From: Paragorgia papillata
Lineage: Eukaryota; Cnidaria; Anthozoa; Scleralcyonacea; Coralliidae
Length of the DNA: 64,000 nt
Direction: 5' to 3'
Assembly: GCA_035771165.1 (NCBI GenBank)
Contig: JAWNZC010000351.1
Span: forward strand, 9,631,501 to 9,695,500
The notes beneath the pieces are model-generated. The model was not told where the DNA came from. It searched no databases and was given only the letters and a program-made list of their open reading frames with translations. Of this stretch, positions 22,259-33,244 are shown piece by piece (the first letter of the stretch is position 1; each line of letters opens with the position of its first letter). Position numbers and translations under genes: made by a program.

Positions 22259-22827
22259 ATGGGGGTCGGTCGTGCCTTTACTATGTCCGTGATCTTGATC
22301 TTTATTCTTGGCTTACTTGTTATTTCACCTAAGTGGCAAGACGTTTATTCAAGATTCAATGATGATATATATCATAATTCAACAAGAGAGAGATGCAATA
22401 GTGAAGAATATTTGAGGAGCGAATGGGCAACGACTAACAAGGCCGATGTTGCCGCTACGACGGCTTACATCAAAACTTTTGCTGGAAGAAGAAAGTCGAA
22501 ATACATTGGTGGAAATATAGTCTACTACCCAAATTCAATTAAAACGTTTTGCGTGATACTTATATGTGGAGATATAAAGCCAAACCCTGGCCCAACAAAA
22601 CAAAGCACTGAAAGAAAATCACGCTGGAAATATCCATGTGCAGACTGTTCAAAGCCGGTTAAAAACAATCAGGATGGAATTTTGTGCAAGGAAGAGCAGT
22701 GGTATCATGCTAACTGTGCAGGTATTTCGAAGAAAATGTTTAACTCATATTATTTACTACACCCAGAGGATGAATTCTCATGTATGAACTGTTCGATAAG
22801 TAACCCATGCATCAGACTCCTTTTTTG
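22259..22827 (+). pseudogene. CR1-like LINE 5' protein with 2A-like motif and PHD finger
   Basis: A 189-aa frame starting MGVGRAFTMSVILIFILG. The hydrophobic N-terminus resembles a signal peptide. At 22568-22594 GDIKPNPGP is a 2A-like ribosome-skipping motif, with Lys where the usual consensus has Glu. A zinc finger follows: YPCADCSKPV, ILCKEEQWYHANCAG and FSCMNC (Cys/His spacing of a PHD finger). The frame stops at 22828, and related sequence continues in another frame to about 23040. In such LINEs this segment precedes the endonuclease. The start methionine is not proven. Confidence 0.8.
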
Positions 22828-23040
22828 AGGAAATACAAGCCGAAGGAAATTATGTTAATCATGCTCCACCAACACAAAATGCAAATCGAGACCTGAATAA
22901 TACAACTAATGGAGCGCTGGAAGACAATGAGTTTAATGCTTCGCCGAGCCGCAATGAAAACAAATCGGGTTTACAACAATTTCTTATTGAGAGAAAACGT
23001 CAAACTAATAATGTAAGCTTTGATTATTCACCTGAATATT

Positions 23041-24010
23041 AATAGCTTGCAAAATAAATTTGACGAATTGAAAACTCTTAACAATCAAATCAAATCAAAT
23101 CGAATCAAATCAAATCAAATCAAGTATTATCTTCATCTCCTCAACAAAAATAGACGAATCCTGCCCAAATAGTCAGTTTAAACTACGGGGCTACCATATT
23201 TATCGTTGAGATCGTGTAAAAGCTTGCGGAGGACTAATTGCTTATTTTTCTTCAACGCTTTCCTCCAAGCAAATAAATCTCCCGAAAAAGTATAAAACAT
23301 GCGAAGTACTAGCAATTGAGACGAAATTAGGCAATAACGATACTTTATTTGTTGGAATTTATAGACCACCAAAACAACGTAGTGGGGGTTCTTGTTCGAG
23401 GTATATGGAGAAGGTTGAATAGGAATTAAACGATATTGCTATGTGGGCATCTCTGCGGAAAAAAGCGGTAGTAATAGTTGGCGATTTGAACATTGATAAA
23501 CTGAAACCTGAAACGAGGGAAGGAAAAATTCTAACAGACCTCGAAGACGTACACAATTTTCAATGTATGATAAAAGATCCCACAAGAATAACCCAAACAT
23601 CGGCCACGCTTATCGACGTAATATTAACTAATAAACCTGAAATGTTTAAAAAATGTGGAACGGTTGACGCGGCATTAAGCGATCATCAGTTAATATATGG
23701 AATTATGAAAGACTTCGTCCGTCAATATAAACCCAAAGTGATTACCTTTCGATGTGATAAGAACACTAATTTGAATCGGCTTAACAAAGATTTAAAGAAT
23801 GCCCCTTGGCATTTAGGAGAGATTTTTGACAAAATTGACGATCAATACTTACACTGGAAAACGATGTTTGAAGAAATAATACAAGATCATATACCACTAA
23901 AGAAAATGAGGGTAAGAGAGAATGATGTCCCATACATCAACTCGGAATGGAAAAAAGCTATAAGAATGAAAAGACAATACACACAGATATACGCCAAGCG
24001 TCGTACGTAG
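23041..24010 (+). pseudogene. CR1-like LINE endonuclease (decayed)
   Basis: Endonuclease motifs are spread over several frames. An expansion of ATCAA units sits at 23085-23120. FVGIYRPPKQ is at about 23350, and VVIVGDLNIDKLKPE (GDxN motif) at about 23470. SDHQLIYGIMK (the terminal SDH motif) is at about 23680. Stops and frame changes before 23440 inactivate the domain. It continues directly into the RT linker. Confidence 0.82.
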
Positions 24011-25789
24011 CTACATCCGAAAATTGGGAGTTAAAACGAAAGTGGAGAAATATTGCAACGAATGAGAGGGGAAAAGCTATTAAAACGTATTGGAAAACAA
24101 AAGCTGATGAGCTAAAGCTAAAGCCGAAAGAATTTTTCAAAACATTTAAACCGTTCCTTAGTGACAAAGTCAAAGAAGATGGTAATATGAACATAAACAT
24201 TAATGGGAAAACAGGAACAGATCAAGCAAAAGAAGCGAAGAATTTGGCAAGTTATTTCTGCACTGTGGCAAATGATATTGGTGGGAACAGTGTAACCAAC
24301 CTGCAAGAATGTGATTTCGAAGATCACCCAAGCCATCGCATCGTAAGAGAAGCTAGAGAAAATAATAAAGCAGACTTTCACTTTAAACAATTTGAAGTCT
24401 CTGAAGTTCAAAATCAATTAAAGAATTTAGATAAGAGGAAAGCAACTGGATGGGACTCTATCTCACCTAAGATCCTAAGTATGACTGCGGAAGGAATATC
24501 TCAATCATTGACATCACTCTATAATAATTGTATAAAACAAGGAAATTGGCCAAAAATGTGGAAAATGGGAGAATGGGTCCCAGTACTTAAAAAAGATGAT
24601 AGAAGTGAGCGAAATAATTATAGACCAGTTACTATATTGACAGTAATTGATAAAGTATTTGAATCTCTTTTAGCCCGACAAATCACAGAATATTATGATA
24701 GAATGTTATACTATAAAGTAACAGCTTACAGGAAAGCTCACAGTTGTGAATATACATTACTTGAATAATAGAAAAAATAGAGTTAGACTTAGAAATACAA
24801 CAAGTGAATGGAAGGATATTAAGCGAGGATATCCACAGGGGTCATCGTTAGGTCCGTTATTGTCGAACATGTTCCAAAATGATATGCCATTACAGATGAA
24901 AAATCCACATTTGTATTTATATGCTGACGACCATCAACTCTACACCATGGGTAAAGAAATTCAAAGAGTAAAAGATGATTTAGTTAATGATATGGTAACA
25001 GCATCAAACTGGTACGAAGAAAACATTTTAAGAGCGAATCCTGAAAAATTTCAAACGATAACATTAAAACCAAATCGAACAAATGATAATGATATTGATG
25101 TGTCTCTTAGTATTGACTGTTACCAAATACCTAACAGAGAAGATCTTAAAGTACTGGGAGTAAACCTTGATGAAATTCTTAATTTAAAAAAAACATGTCA
25201 CTATACTGTGTGTAGAAAAAGTAGCAGAAAAGTTGGGGTGATATTACGTTTACAGAAGTTAATTCCTAAATCTGCAAAGCTACAACTTTACAAGTCTGCA
25301 ATCTTACCGCATCTTACGTATTGTCACTTGGTGTTGCACTTTTGTCGTGCTTCAGATAAAAGAAAGTTAGAGCGAATTCAAGAGCGAGCCCTCAGAGCAG
25401 TATATAATATAACTGACTCAACTATTACGTACCAGCAGCTACTCAATCGTGCAAATCTCCCAAGTTTAATTAATAGAAGACTTCAAGATACAGCAATATT
25501 AATGTACAAAGTTAAGAACAATTTAAGTCCTGTTCACTTAAATGAAATCTTCATAAAAAATATTAATCATTACAAACTGCGAAATGCAGATTTTAACATA
25601 CCGCGATACAATACAGTGAAATACGGTAAACATTCTTTAAGATATTATGGCCCTTATATATGGTCTAAATTAACCAAAGAAGATAAAAATAAACCTAGCT
25701 TAGAATCTTTTAAAAGGAATATTAGAAAACAGTACTTAGAAAGCATACTTGATAATAACTGCAGAAATTGTATTTTATGTTCAACTTAA
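23947..25789 (+). pseudogene. CR1-like LINE reverse transcriptase with internal deletion
   Basis: The N-terminal part reads LDKRKATGWDSISPKILS, WVPVLKKDDRSERNNYRP and TVIDKVFESLLARQITEYYD. The distal part reads RGYPQGSSLGPLLSNMFQND and LYLYADDHQLYTMG (YADD box), then the thumb, and ends YYGPYIWSKLTKEDK. At 24755-24768 the frame passes from HSCEYTLLE straight to YLNNRKNRVRL in another frame. About 60-70 residues, including motif A with the first catalytic Asp, are therefore missing. The copy cannot be catalytically active. Confidence 0.9.
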
Positions 25790-25977
25790 TTTTTATTGTT
25801 ATTTTATTTATTGAGCTATCTATTTATTTATCAATTCATATTGTATATAGGTGTATTTTAAGAAATATTCTTAATAGTTTTAATAGGTGAATTATTGTAA
25901 CATAGAGAAATTTTGATTTTGTAGTATAAATCCTATTTTAGTTTAAAACGTATATAAATAGTGTCCCCAATTAGCTG

Positions 25978-26148
25978 TAATAGAGCTAAATACATTGACA
26001 CTTAAATAAAGTCATTCATTCATTTCATTCATTCATTCATTCATTCATTCATTCATTCATTCATTCATTCATTCATTCATTCATTCATTCATTCATTCAT
26101 TCATTCATTCATTCATTCATTCATTCATTCATTCATTCATTCATTCAT
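25978..26148 (+). repeat. (ATTC)n tail of the CR1-like LINE
   Basis: Follows AATAAAG and runs about 160 bp as near-perfect ATTC units. CR1/L2-type LINEs commonly end in short tandem repeats instead of poly(A). This fixes the 3' end of the element at about 26000-26148. Confidence 0.85.
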
Positions 26149-26418
26149 ACAACAATGGCGGAGAAACTCAAAGTAGAGATCAATTTTCTTCTCGAAACAA
26201 CGACTTTCTATAGGATTCGCAAGGCTACATAACTTGAAGCTAGCAACGTTAACATAATCATCAGACGATCGTAATTTGTAAAGGCAACAAAAACTTATGT
26301 ATCTTTACATCCACTTGGCAGATTTTAGTCAATTTTGATCTGGATTGACTGGACTGGATTGAGGAGTTCAAAAAGATCTTGATGTTATTAGGGAGCGTTC
26401 ATAATTTACTTAGTGTGT

Positions 26419-26449
<31 letters not shown>

Positions 26450-27349
26450 GGGGGGGGGGGGGCTATGGTGATTTTAAATATTTTCCTCTACATTTTTTGG
26501 AAGCCCCCCCTAATATTCACAGGCAATTTCTTCTGCCCCACCCTCACGTGATACTATCCATGTAAAGTAGATTTTTGTTACCCCCCCCCCCCCCACCTAC
26601 TCTACAGCTGATCTGACTTCCTCTAAAATGAGTGATAAGTGTATAGTCATTTTGCATCTGAGTATCTCACATGTCAGTATTTCCATCATTTATCACTAAA
26701 CTTTATTTTCACAAATTGAATTCCTTCACACCAAATTAAAAATACCACTATAGATGAATATAATTGCATGGTTTCCAATACAAATAATCTTCCACACTTT
26801 ATACAAAAATGACTGTACGAATTTTATTGCTGTTTTATTAAAGGTAATTTTGTGTGCATATCTTGCAATGTCTTTTCATGTTTAAAGCCATTGCAAAATA
26901 ATGTATATATTCATCTCTCATTTTTTCAAAGTGGCCAGAAATGAACTAAACAACAATGTACATTTTCAACTTTAATATTATGTCTTCATGTTCATCTTGA
27001 GTGAAGTGTAGGGCTATTCTTAATAATGGGGTCAAATATGCATGCATATATAAACTTCTATTAACTATGAAAAACATTTTTGTCAACAGAATGTCTGAAA
27101 CTTTTTTGTTTCCTATAATTTTCAATTCCGCGTTTTTAGACAGTCCTGTCTAAAATTGTTTGGACACGATTTACATTTTGATGTTCCAAAGACTTTCCGT
27201 AAGAATTGAAGGTTTCTATGACATGCCGGTTGGGAAAATATGTTGGATGCTTATACTGCATTTTTACCTTCAAAATCAGTATATTTATTATCAATAATCA
27301 ATATATATATTTTGTAACTAAAATATTCGCTTTTGTGTAATCTTTTTAG
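26149..27349. other. Intronic DNA with simple repeats
   Basis: Contains a (GT)n run followed by about 30 G (26414-26462) and a C run at 26581-26595. The rest is AT-rich sequence with no gene recognised, up to the fourth LRR exon. Confidence 0.55.
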
Positions 27350-27421
27350 CGACCTATCAAATAACCATTTTGAAAGAATTCCTGAAGATTTATTTAGTCC
27401 TCTTCAATCATTAAAAACATT
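27350..27421 (+). CDS. LRR exon, fourth visible (last repeat before the hinge)
   Basis: 72 nt, acceptor AATCTTTTTAG, donor GTAAGT, phase 2. It joins the previous exon as CT+C (Leu) and encodes DLSNNHFERIPEDLFSPLQS then LKT. Its final TT joins the G of the 7TM exon as TTG (Leu), so it can splice directly into the hinge. Confidence 0.92.
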
Positions 27422-27559
27422 GTAAGTATTGATTTTTCTTTTCATCTCGTTGTCAAATTTAACTCTTTTGGCGACAGACTTTCTAGGACCACTCATTGAA
27501 CTCAATATTGCCAATTTAATAAGTTAATTATTAACAGTTTTCTCGTTGGTGGAATTTCT

Positions 27560-28530
27560 CAACCTCGTACCCAGGGTCTTATCTCCGCTCCCCGCCCACC
27601 ACGCTACGAAAAGACCCGGTTGCGGCTGGTCACGTGCCGCCTAAACGAATTTTATATCAGGGGAGGGGTGGTAAGCTTTAGTAAGCTGCACATCAATGCT
27701 ACAACACAAGTCCAGTTTTAATACTCGTATTCTAAAATCTGATATTAGATTTAGCCATTTAGGCGAACTATATATAAAGTTTGATAAAAAGAATGAAAAG
27801 CGCGATTCAAGAACTGTATTTACCCGAGTTTCTGTTGATGACAAATGCGAGTGAAAGGACGGCGGCAATCGGCTTGATGTTGTATAGTTGCAATCTTTGC
27901 CGAATCGCTTCTTTTAGTACTTTTCGCTGGGGTTATCGGAGCAGAGGTTGAAATGTCAATGCATTTTAGTGCGAGAGAAAGCGGTTTGGCTCTTTCACAT
28001 GGCCTGCAGATTAAACGAGGGTTAAATGAGGAAGAGCATCGTCGCGAGGAAGTCTTTGGCGGTAAAACAATTCGGCCGAATAACGCAGTTCAAAATTTGC
28101 CTTGCTGTACAAATTTTTAAGGTACTTCACATCACCAACACTGCGACAATTTCAAAGTCTAGTCGACACGAGTATTCGACGGTGCATTTAATAGACGATT
28201 GCTATATCTTCTTTGGGCCGTCGGGGATTCTTTAACGTTTGGATTGAACACTGAGTACGTTTGTTTTTTGTTGGTTTCATTTTAACAGATATTTTGCGAT
28301 CAGACAGCCCGATCAGACGCCAGTCTGACGACGCCAGACGTAATATATTATTTGTATAAACAAAGGTGAAAACTTGTAATTGTGCCTGTCACTCCTCCCT
28401 GAGTATTTTTGAAATCGTTAATTAAAAACCCCCCAATTTTTAGGGGGCACGTGACCAGCCACAACCAGGGTCTTTTCGCAGCGCGGGGCGGGGGCGGGGG
28501 AGCGGAGATAAGACGCTGGGTACGAGGTTG
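27560..28530. mobile_element. 971-bp Mutator-like element with 9-bp duplication
   Basis: Left end CAACCTCGTACCCAGGGTCT and right end CTGGGTACGAGGTTG belong to inverted termini of about 85 bp. These continue through AGATAAG, a CCGCTCCC-type G/C-rich stretch and GGTCACGTGCC. The 9-bp direct repeat GGAATTTCT lies immediately outside at 27551-27559 and 28531-28539. A 9-bp duplication with long inverted ends suggests Mutator-like. The interior has no transposase reading frame, so the element is non-autonomous. Copies of the same ends are at 16441-16532 and 50245-50269. Confidence 0.9.
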
Positions 28531-29123
28531 GGAATTTCTCTGCGACGCGAGTAAAATCATCTGGCGTTATCCATAAGACTTTAGAATCGGATGCCGCCTA
28601 GAAAGACTTAATGCTAAGTGGATTAACATAATGCAAAATAGACAAATGTAGTGCTTTCTTCGAATAAATTTATTTAGGGAAGTACCTATATTATATGTTT
28701 CGCCGCTACTGGAGCTTCGGTACAATGTTAAGTATAGTGGTGGTGTCGCTTTGCAGACATTACACACGGTCAAAATTTCTGACGGCCTTGGACGCATGTT
28801 TTTGCCCTTTTTTACTGCGAGGGTTCTCCTGTAGTTGAATAAAATCGTCACTTCTGGGGTTAGCTGGAATAAGATACGAAAGTCTGATCAGACAAGAACA
28901 TCTGATATGACAAGATCGAAGAAAATAGGTGCTTTGATGCGGTCAGGAAATCTTGCACGTTAACGGAGAAATATCAACTAGAAGTTTCGGTCGTGAAGGT
29001 GAAATGTCTTCCTTTAAAGAATAAATGACCAACTTTCTTTTCACAAGTCTAAATCTAGATATGATAGGCTTAACTCCAGAACTATCCTGATACTGTTAAT
29101 TTTTTATTCAATGCATTGTATAG
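28531..29123. other. Intron before the 7TM exon
   Basis: No coding similarity seen. It ends with the acceptor TTGTATAG of the 7TM exon. A short phrase near 28545-28610 resembles the one at 16825-16870 (aaaatcgtctggcg), so a small dispersed repeat is possible. Confidence 0.45.
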
Positions 29124-30169
29124 GAAAGTCGACCACTTCATTTTGTCTTGTTCCGCCAAGAAAACAGTTCCAGGTGTTTCTTGTACATCGCTTCAAGACA
29201 GTGGTTTATCAAGTTGTGACGATTTGCTTAAAAACACATTTCTTAGGTACTTTATTTGGGTCCTTGGGGCGATGGCTTGTGCAGGAAACTTGGGTGTAGT
29301 TTTGTGGAGGGTAATTGGAAAGGATAAAAGCCAAGTGAACTCATTTCTTTTAACCAATCTTGCGGTAGCCGATTTCTTAATGGGAGTTTACATGTTGATG
29401 ATAGCTTACAAAGATACTGTGTGGCGAGGTGTTTACTTTAAACACGATGTTTCTTGGCGAGCAAGTGGTCTATGTAGCTTTGCTGGTGTCCTTTCAATAC
29501 TGTCTAGTGAAGTGTCTGTCTTGACATTGTGCATGGTTACACTTGATCGCGTTGTTTGCATCGTCTTTCCATTGCGTTTTCAACGCATTTCCATTAAAAA
29601 AGCAGTAATAATTATGATCTTTGTATGGCTTTTGGGCTCAGCTATTTCTGTTGCTCCTTTGCTAAACAATTACTACTTCTACGATTATGAGCAGAATGTG
29701 AATATGTTTGGTCGTTCTGGGGTCTGTCTTCCACTTCAACTGTCGGTCGAGAGACTAGCTGGTTGGGAATACTCTGTTGTTATTTTCATCTTTCTCAACG
29801 GTATCTCATTCTTTTACATGCTTGTGGCTTACGTTATGATGTATCGAGCAATCGTCAAATCAGCGACAGCTGCGAAGTCAACACGGATGAACAAAGAGTC
29901 AACAATCGCCAAGAGAATGATGCTTATTGTCCTTACTGATTTTTTCTGCTGGTTTCCTGTCATCGTGATAAGCATCTTATGCTTAGCTGGAGACTTTTAC
30001 GACCCGAAGAAGCAAGTCTACGCCTGGATTGCGGTATTTGTGCTGCCAATAAACAGTGCGATCAACCCATTTCTCCACACATTCTCAACTCCACTGGTAC
30101 GCGACAAGATTGCTACATTATGGCCTTTTTCAGCACATGCTACAGCAACGCAGCGTGGAAATGCGCAAG
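29124..30169 (+). CDS. Seven-transmembrane exon, type C LGR / relaxin-receptor-like GPCR
   Basis: One exon with acceptor TATAG|G (phase 2 in) and donor CAAG|GTAAGA (phase 1 out). It encodes the hinge and a complete rhodopsin-family 7TM domain. The hinge has CSAKKTVPGVSC and GLSSCDDLLKNTFLRYFIWV, matching the RXFP/GRL101 hinge pattern. TM1 has GNLGVVLW, TM2 has NLAVADFLMGVYML, and TM3 starts at the conserved Cys in LCSFAGVLS with TLDRVVCIVFPLRF at its end (DRV for DRY). TM4 has WLLGSAISVAPLL. ECL2 has SGVCLP, whose Cys would pair with the TM3 Cys. TM6 has TDFFCWFPVIV and TM7 has PINSAINPFLHTF (NPxxH for NPxxY). Residues are uninterrupted and typical in length. The role would be a G-protein-coupled receptor at the plasma membrane with an LRR ectodomain. 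The ligand is unknown. Confidence 0.97.
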
Positions 30170-30508
30170 GTAAGAACTATAATCGTAAATGTAAAACATT
30201 TATATACTTATATAGAAATAAGTTGTTAATTAAATTTTTAAGACTATCTTTCGACCAACAATGCAATCCGAGCGTACTTTGAATTTCATATACAATTAAC
30301 AACTTTAATTCAGTAATTTACCAAATAAGGCTTGACACGAACGGGACAAGTCCCATGCAAGGTGTCAGCCAAAACTAAAAATATACAAACTATTAAATAT
30401 TACAAACATTTAAATAAATAAAATTAGGTATGACAAGGACACGTCCTACACAAAGAATAAGTGCAGGGTAAGTCAGGATCAAATATTATATATAGTATTT
30501 ATATTATA

Positions 30509-32779
30509 TTAAGTCTTATACAGAAATGTTTTAAAGCTACTAAGAGTTAGAAATGTACTAGGTGGAGCTATCTTAAGAATAAAGTTCCATAGATTAACAA
30601 TTCTGTTAAAATACGATGATTTAAAGGTGCTGGTTTTGCAGAAAGGGGTCTGCAAGTACAGTGACGAGCCCCGTCTTGTTCGACTACAGACAATAGGTGT
30701 AAAAATTTCTGTATCAAGGTCAATTAGACCACATCTACATTTATAATAAAAAGTCAAATCTTTGATCTCTCTATCATAAGCAAGAGGCAGGAGGTCTAGG
30801 TTCTTTAAGCGATCCACATAAGATAAATCTCCACGTTTAAGTCTTAAAATCCACAGCGATGCACGTCTTTGTACACCTTCAATTCTCTTCTTCAACGTAG
30901 CAGTTTCAGGGGACCATATTTGAGAACCATAACTTAGTTGCGATTTAACTAGTAATAGATACAAAGTTCTCCTAACTTGTGTATCAGTTAAATCATAACA
31001 GGTCCGTTTCAGGAGACCCAGGCATTTATTTGCAGTAGATCGAATTCGCATAATATGAGAATCCCACTTAAGATTATAAGTTATTGTTATCCCCAGATCT
31101 TTTTCTTCATTGCAGCGAATAAGATCGTTACCAGACAACTTATATGGAAATATACTGGGATTTTTCTTTCTTGTAACTGTAAGGATTTTACATTTAGATG
31201 AATTAAATTGGAGACTGTTTTTATTGCTCCAAACTTCGAGGTTATTCAGGTCTTGTTGTAGGGCCATAGAGTCAATCGACGATATTATAGGTCGATGTAC
31301 TTTGGAATCATCCGCGTAGAGAGCAGCTTTCGATCCGGGAGATAAAGAATCAGGCAAAGTGTTAATGAAAACAGTAAATAGCAATGGCCCTAAAATACTC
31401 CCTTGAGGGACGCCAGAGGTCACAGGGGACCATTCGGAAGCGACGGTTTCTAGCACCACACGCTGGAATCTATCAGTTAAATAATCCTTAAACCAAAGCA
31501 ATATAGAGCCTCTCAGTCCATGCGCATGAAGCTTTTGAAAGAGAATCGCGTGATCGACGGAATCAAAGGCTTTAGAGAAGTCTAGATAGATCATGTCTAC
31601 TTGTTTGTTGTTATCCAGATTTTCCCCCATATCATGCAATACAGACAGTAATTGAGTAACACATGATCGGTTCTTTAAAAAGCCATGTTGAGTTTTGTTT
31701 ATTAATGTAGAGAGAATTGGGTAAATCCGGTTATGAATGCATCGTTCCATTACTTTTGAAATAATACTCAGAAGGGATATGGGTCTATAATTAGACACAT
31801 TCTCTCGCGAATCCTTCTTGTGCACTGGAGTTACATTTGATTTTTTCCATTCATCAGGAACTCTGCCAGCCTTAAGTGACATGTTAAAAAGGGAACACAA
31901 AGCAGGAGAGATTTCCAGTGCACATTCTTTTAATATACGAGCAGGAAATTCATCGGGCCCGCATGCTTTTGTTGTATCGAGCGTTCTTAAACATTCATAA
32001 ACTTCATTAGTTTCAAATTGAATTTCAGATATTTGCATAACTGTTTGAAACGCATGGCTTAATTCTAAACAATCCCGATCATACTTTGGTTGAAACACTG
32101 AGGAAAAATATGAATTAAACAATTTGACTTTTTCCCGAGTTGTTGTGGCTGTTATGTCGCCATGAGTGATAATAGTTGACTGGTGTTTATTCGAGTGAAT
32201 TGCCTTATGATATGACCAGAACAACTTTGGATTATCCACAAAAGAGTGTTTAATCTTTGCTAAGTAGTCCTCATGTTTACGTTTTATCATATCCTTAACT
32301 TCTTGAGTTAATCGCCGAAGATTTTCTTTACGTTGCTGTGTTTGATTTAAACGATAGCGGCGCAATGCCGTATATTTCTTTTTGATAAGATATTTTACTT
32401 CACGGTCGATCCAGGGAGGTGTTTTCTTATCTGAGACAGTTTTCTTGGGCACAAATTCCTCAACAGAGGTTAAAAACAAATCTTTCCAGTTTTGCCAGCA
32501 TTCGTTTATGTCCGAGTTTTCCGATATTACTAGATCAAAGGGAACATAGTTAAGATACGTACGAAGGCCAGAAAAGTCAGCGTTCTTGTAATCATAAACA
32601 ATACGTTTAACTGGTTTAGCTCTATTACAACGCATATTTATCTCGAAGTTGATTAAATAATGGTCTGTAGGGAAGATGTTATGTGGCTGAGAACAAGTCA
32701 CATTCGATATAATGCTTGTATGATTGCAAAGAACACAATCAAGCTTGTTGCCTTGTATGTGGGTAGGGCCAGCAACCAA
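30509..32779 (-). CDS. LINE reverse transcriptase, 756-aa open frame
   Basis: An uninterrupted frame. N-terminal linker with KKTPPWIDREVKYLIKKKY, then TTKACGPDEFPARILKECAL, VTPVHKKDSRENVSNYRPIS, DMIYLDFSKAFDSVDHAIL (motif A Asp), SGVPQGSILGPLLF, KAALYADDSKVH (YADD), and the thumb with KDLGITITYNLKWDSH. The C-terminal region has RRASLWILRLKRGDLSYVDR and SYFNRIVNLWN. All RT motifs are intact, so the polymerase itself appears undamaged. It is joined upstream in frame to the endonuclease except for one TAA. Confidence 0.95.
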   Translation of the reverse strand: MVAGPTHIQGNKLDCVLCNHTSIISNVTCSQPHNIFPTDHYLINFEINMRCNRAKPVKRIVYDYKNADFSGLRTYLNYVPFDLVISENSDINECWQNWKDLFLTSVEEFVPKKTVSDKKTPPWIDREVKYLIKKKYTALRRYRLNQTQQRKENLRRLTQEVKDMIKRKHEDYLAKIKHSFVDNPKLFWSYHKAIHSNKHQSTIITHGDITATTTREKVKLFNSYFSSVFQPKYDRDCLELSHAFQTVMQISEIQFETNEVYECLRTLDTTKACGPDEFPARILKECALEISPALCSLFNMSLKAGRVPDEWKKSNVTPVHKKDSRENVSNYRPISLLSIISKVMERCIHNRIYPILSTLINKTQHGFLKNRSCVTQLLSVLHDMGENLDNNKQVDMIYLDFSKAFDSVDHAILFQKLHAHGLRGSILLWFKDYLTDRFQRVVLETVASEWSPVTSGVPQGSILGPLLFTVFINTLPDSLSPGSKAALYADDSKVHRPIISSIDSMALQQDLNNLEVWSNKNSLQFNSSKCKILTVTRKKNPSIFPYKLSGNDLIRCNEEKDLGITITYNLKWDSHIMRIRSTANKCLGLLKRTCYDLTDTQVRRTLYLLLVKSQLSYGSQIWSPETATLKKRIEGVQRRASLWILRLKRGDLSYVDRLKNLDLLPLAYDREIKDLTFYYKCRCGLIDLDTEIFTPIVCSRTRRGSSLYLQTPFCKTSTFKSSYFNRIVNLWNFILKIAPPSTFLTLSSFKTFLYKT

Positions 32780-32818
32780 GTCACCAAGAAAGTTGTCAGC
32801 TACAATTTCACAAAATAG

Positions 32819-33244
32819 TTATTCGTTTTGATTATTATTTGATGACGGTGAAGGATAGTCGTGGGACCAATCAATTTTAGGTAAATTAAAATCTCCGACA
32901 AGAATAAATCGACAAGATTCATCTAATTTATCAAGGCTTGAACGCAAGTCTAAAAGAGAGTCTATATTGTCATTAGGCGGTCGATAAAATACACCAATGA
33001 TCAGCTTAGGGCGGCCCGAAGGGAAAACTTCAACCATGACTTGTTCGCAATTTGTTCCCTCGAGATGATTTCTTCTGATAGAGCGAAGGTCAGTTTTAAT
33101 AGCAACTAGAACTCCGCCACCTCTATTGCTCAAACTATCGTTTCGATATATAGTATAGCCTATATAGAGAATTTCATTATCTAAAACGCCCTCGTTAAGC
33201 CAAGTTTCACACACACACACATACGATATCAAATTGTTCCGCAT
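32819..33244 (-). pseudogene. LINE AP-endonuclease domain
   Basis: Reads VCETWLNEGVLDNEILYIGY, RGGGVLVAIKTDLRSI, LIIGVFYRPPNDN and CRFILVGDFNLPKIDWSHDY (GDFN motif). The TAA after NNNQNE at 32819-32821 is in frame with the RT, which continues LFCEIVADNFLGDL on the other side. Removal of that single stop would restore continuity with the RT by simple frame logic. Confidence 0.9.
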
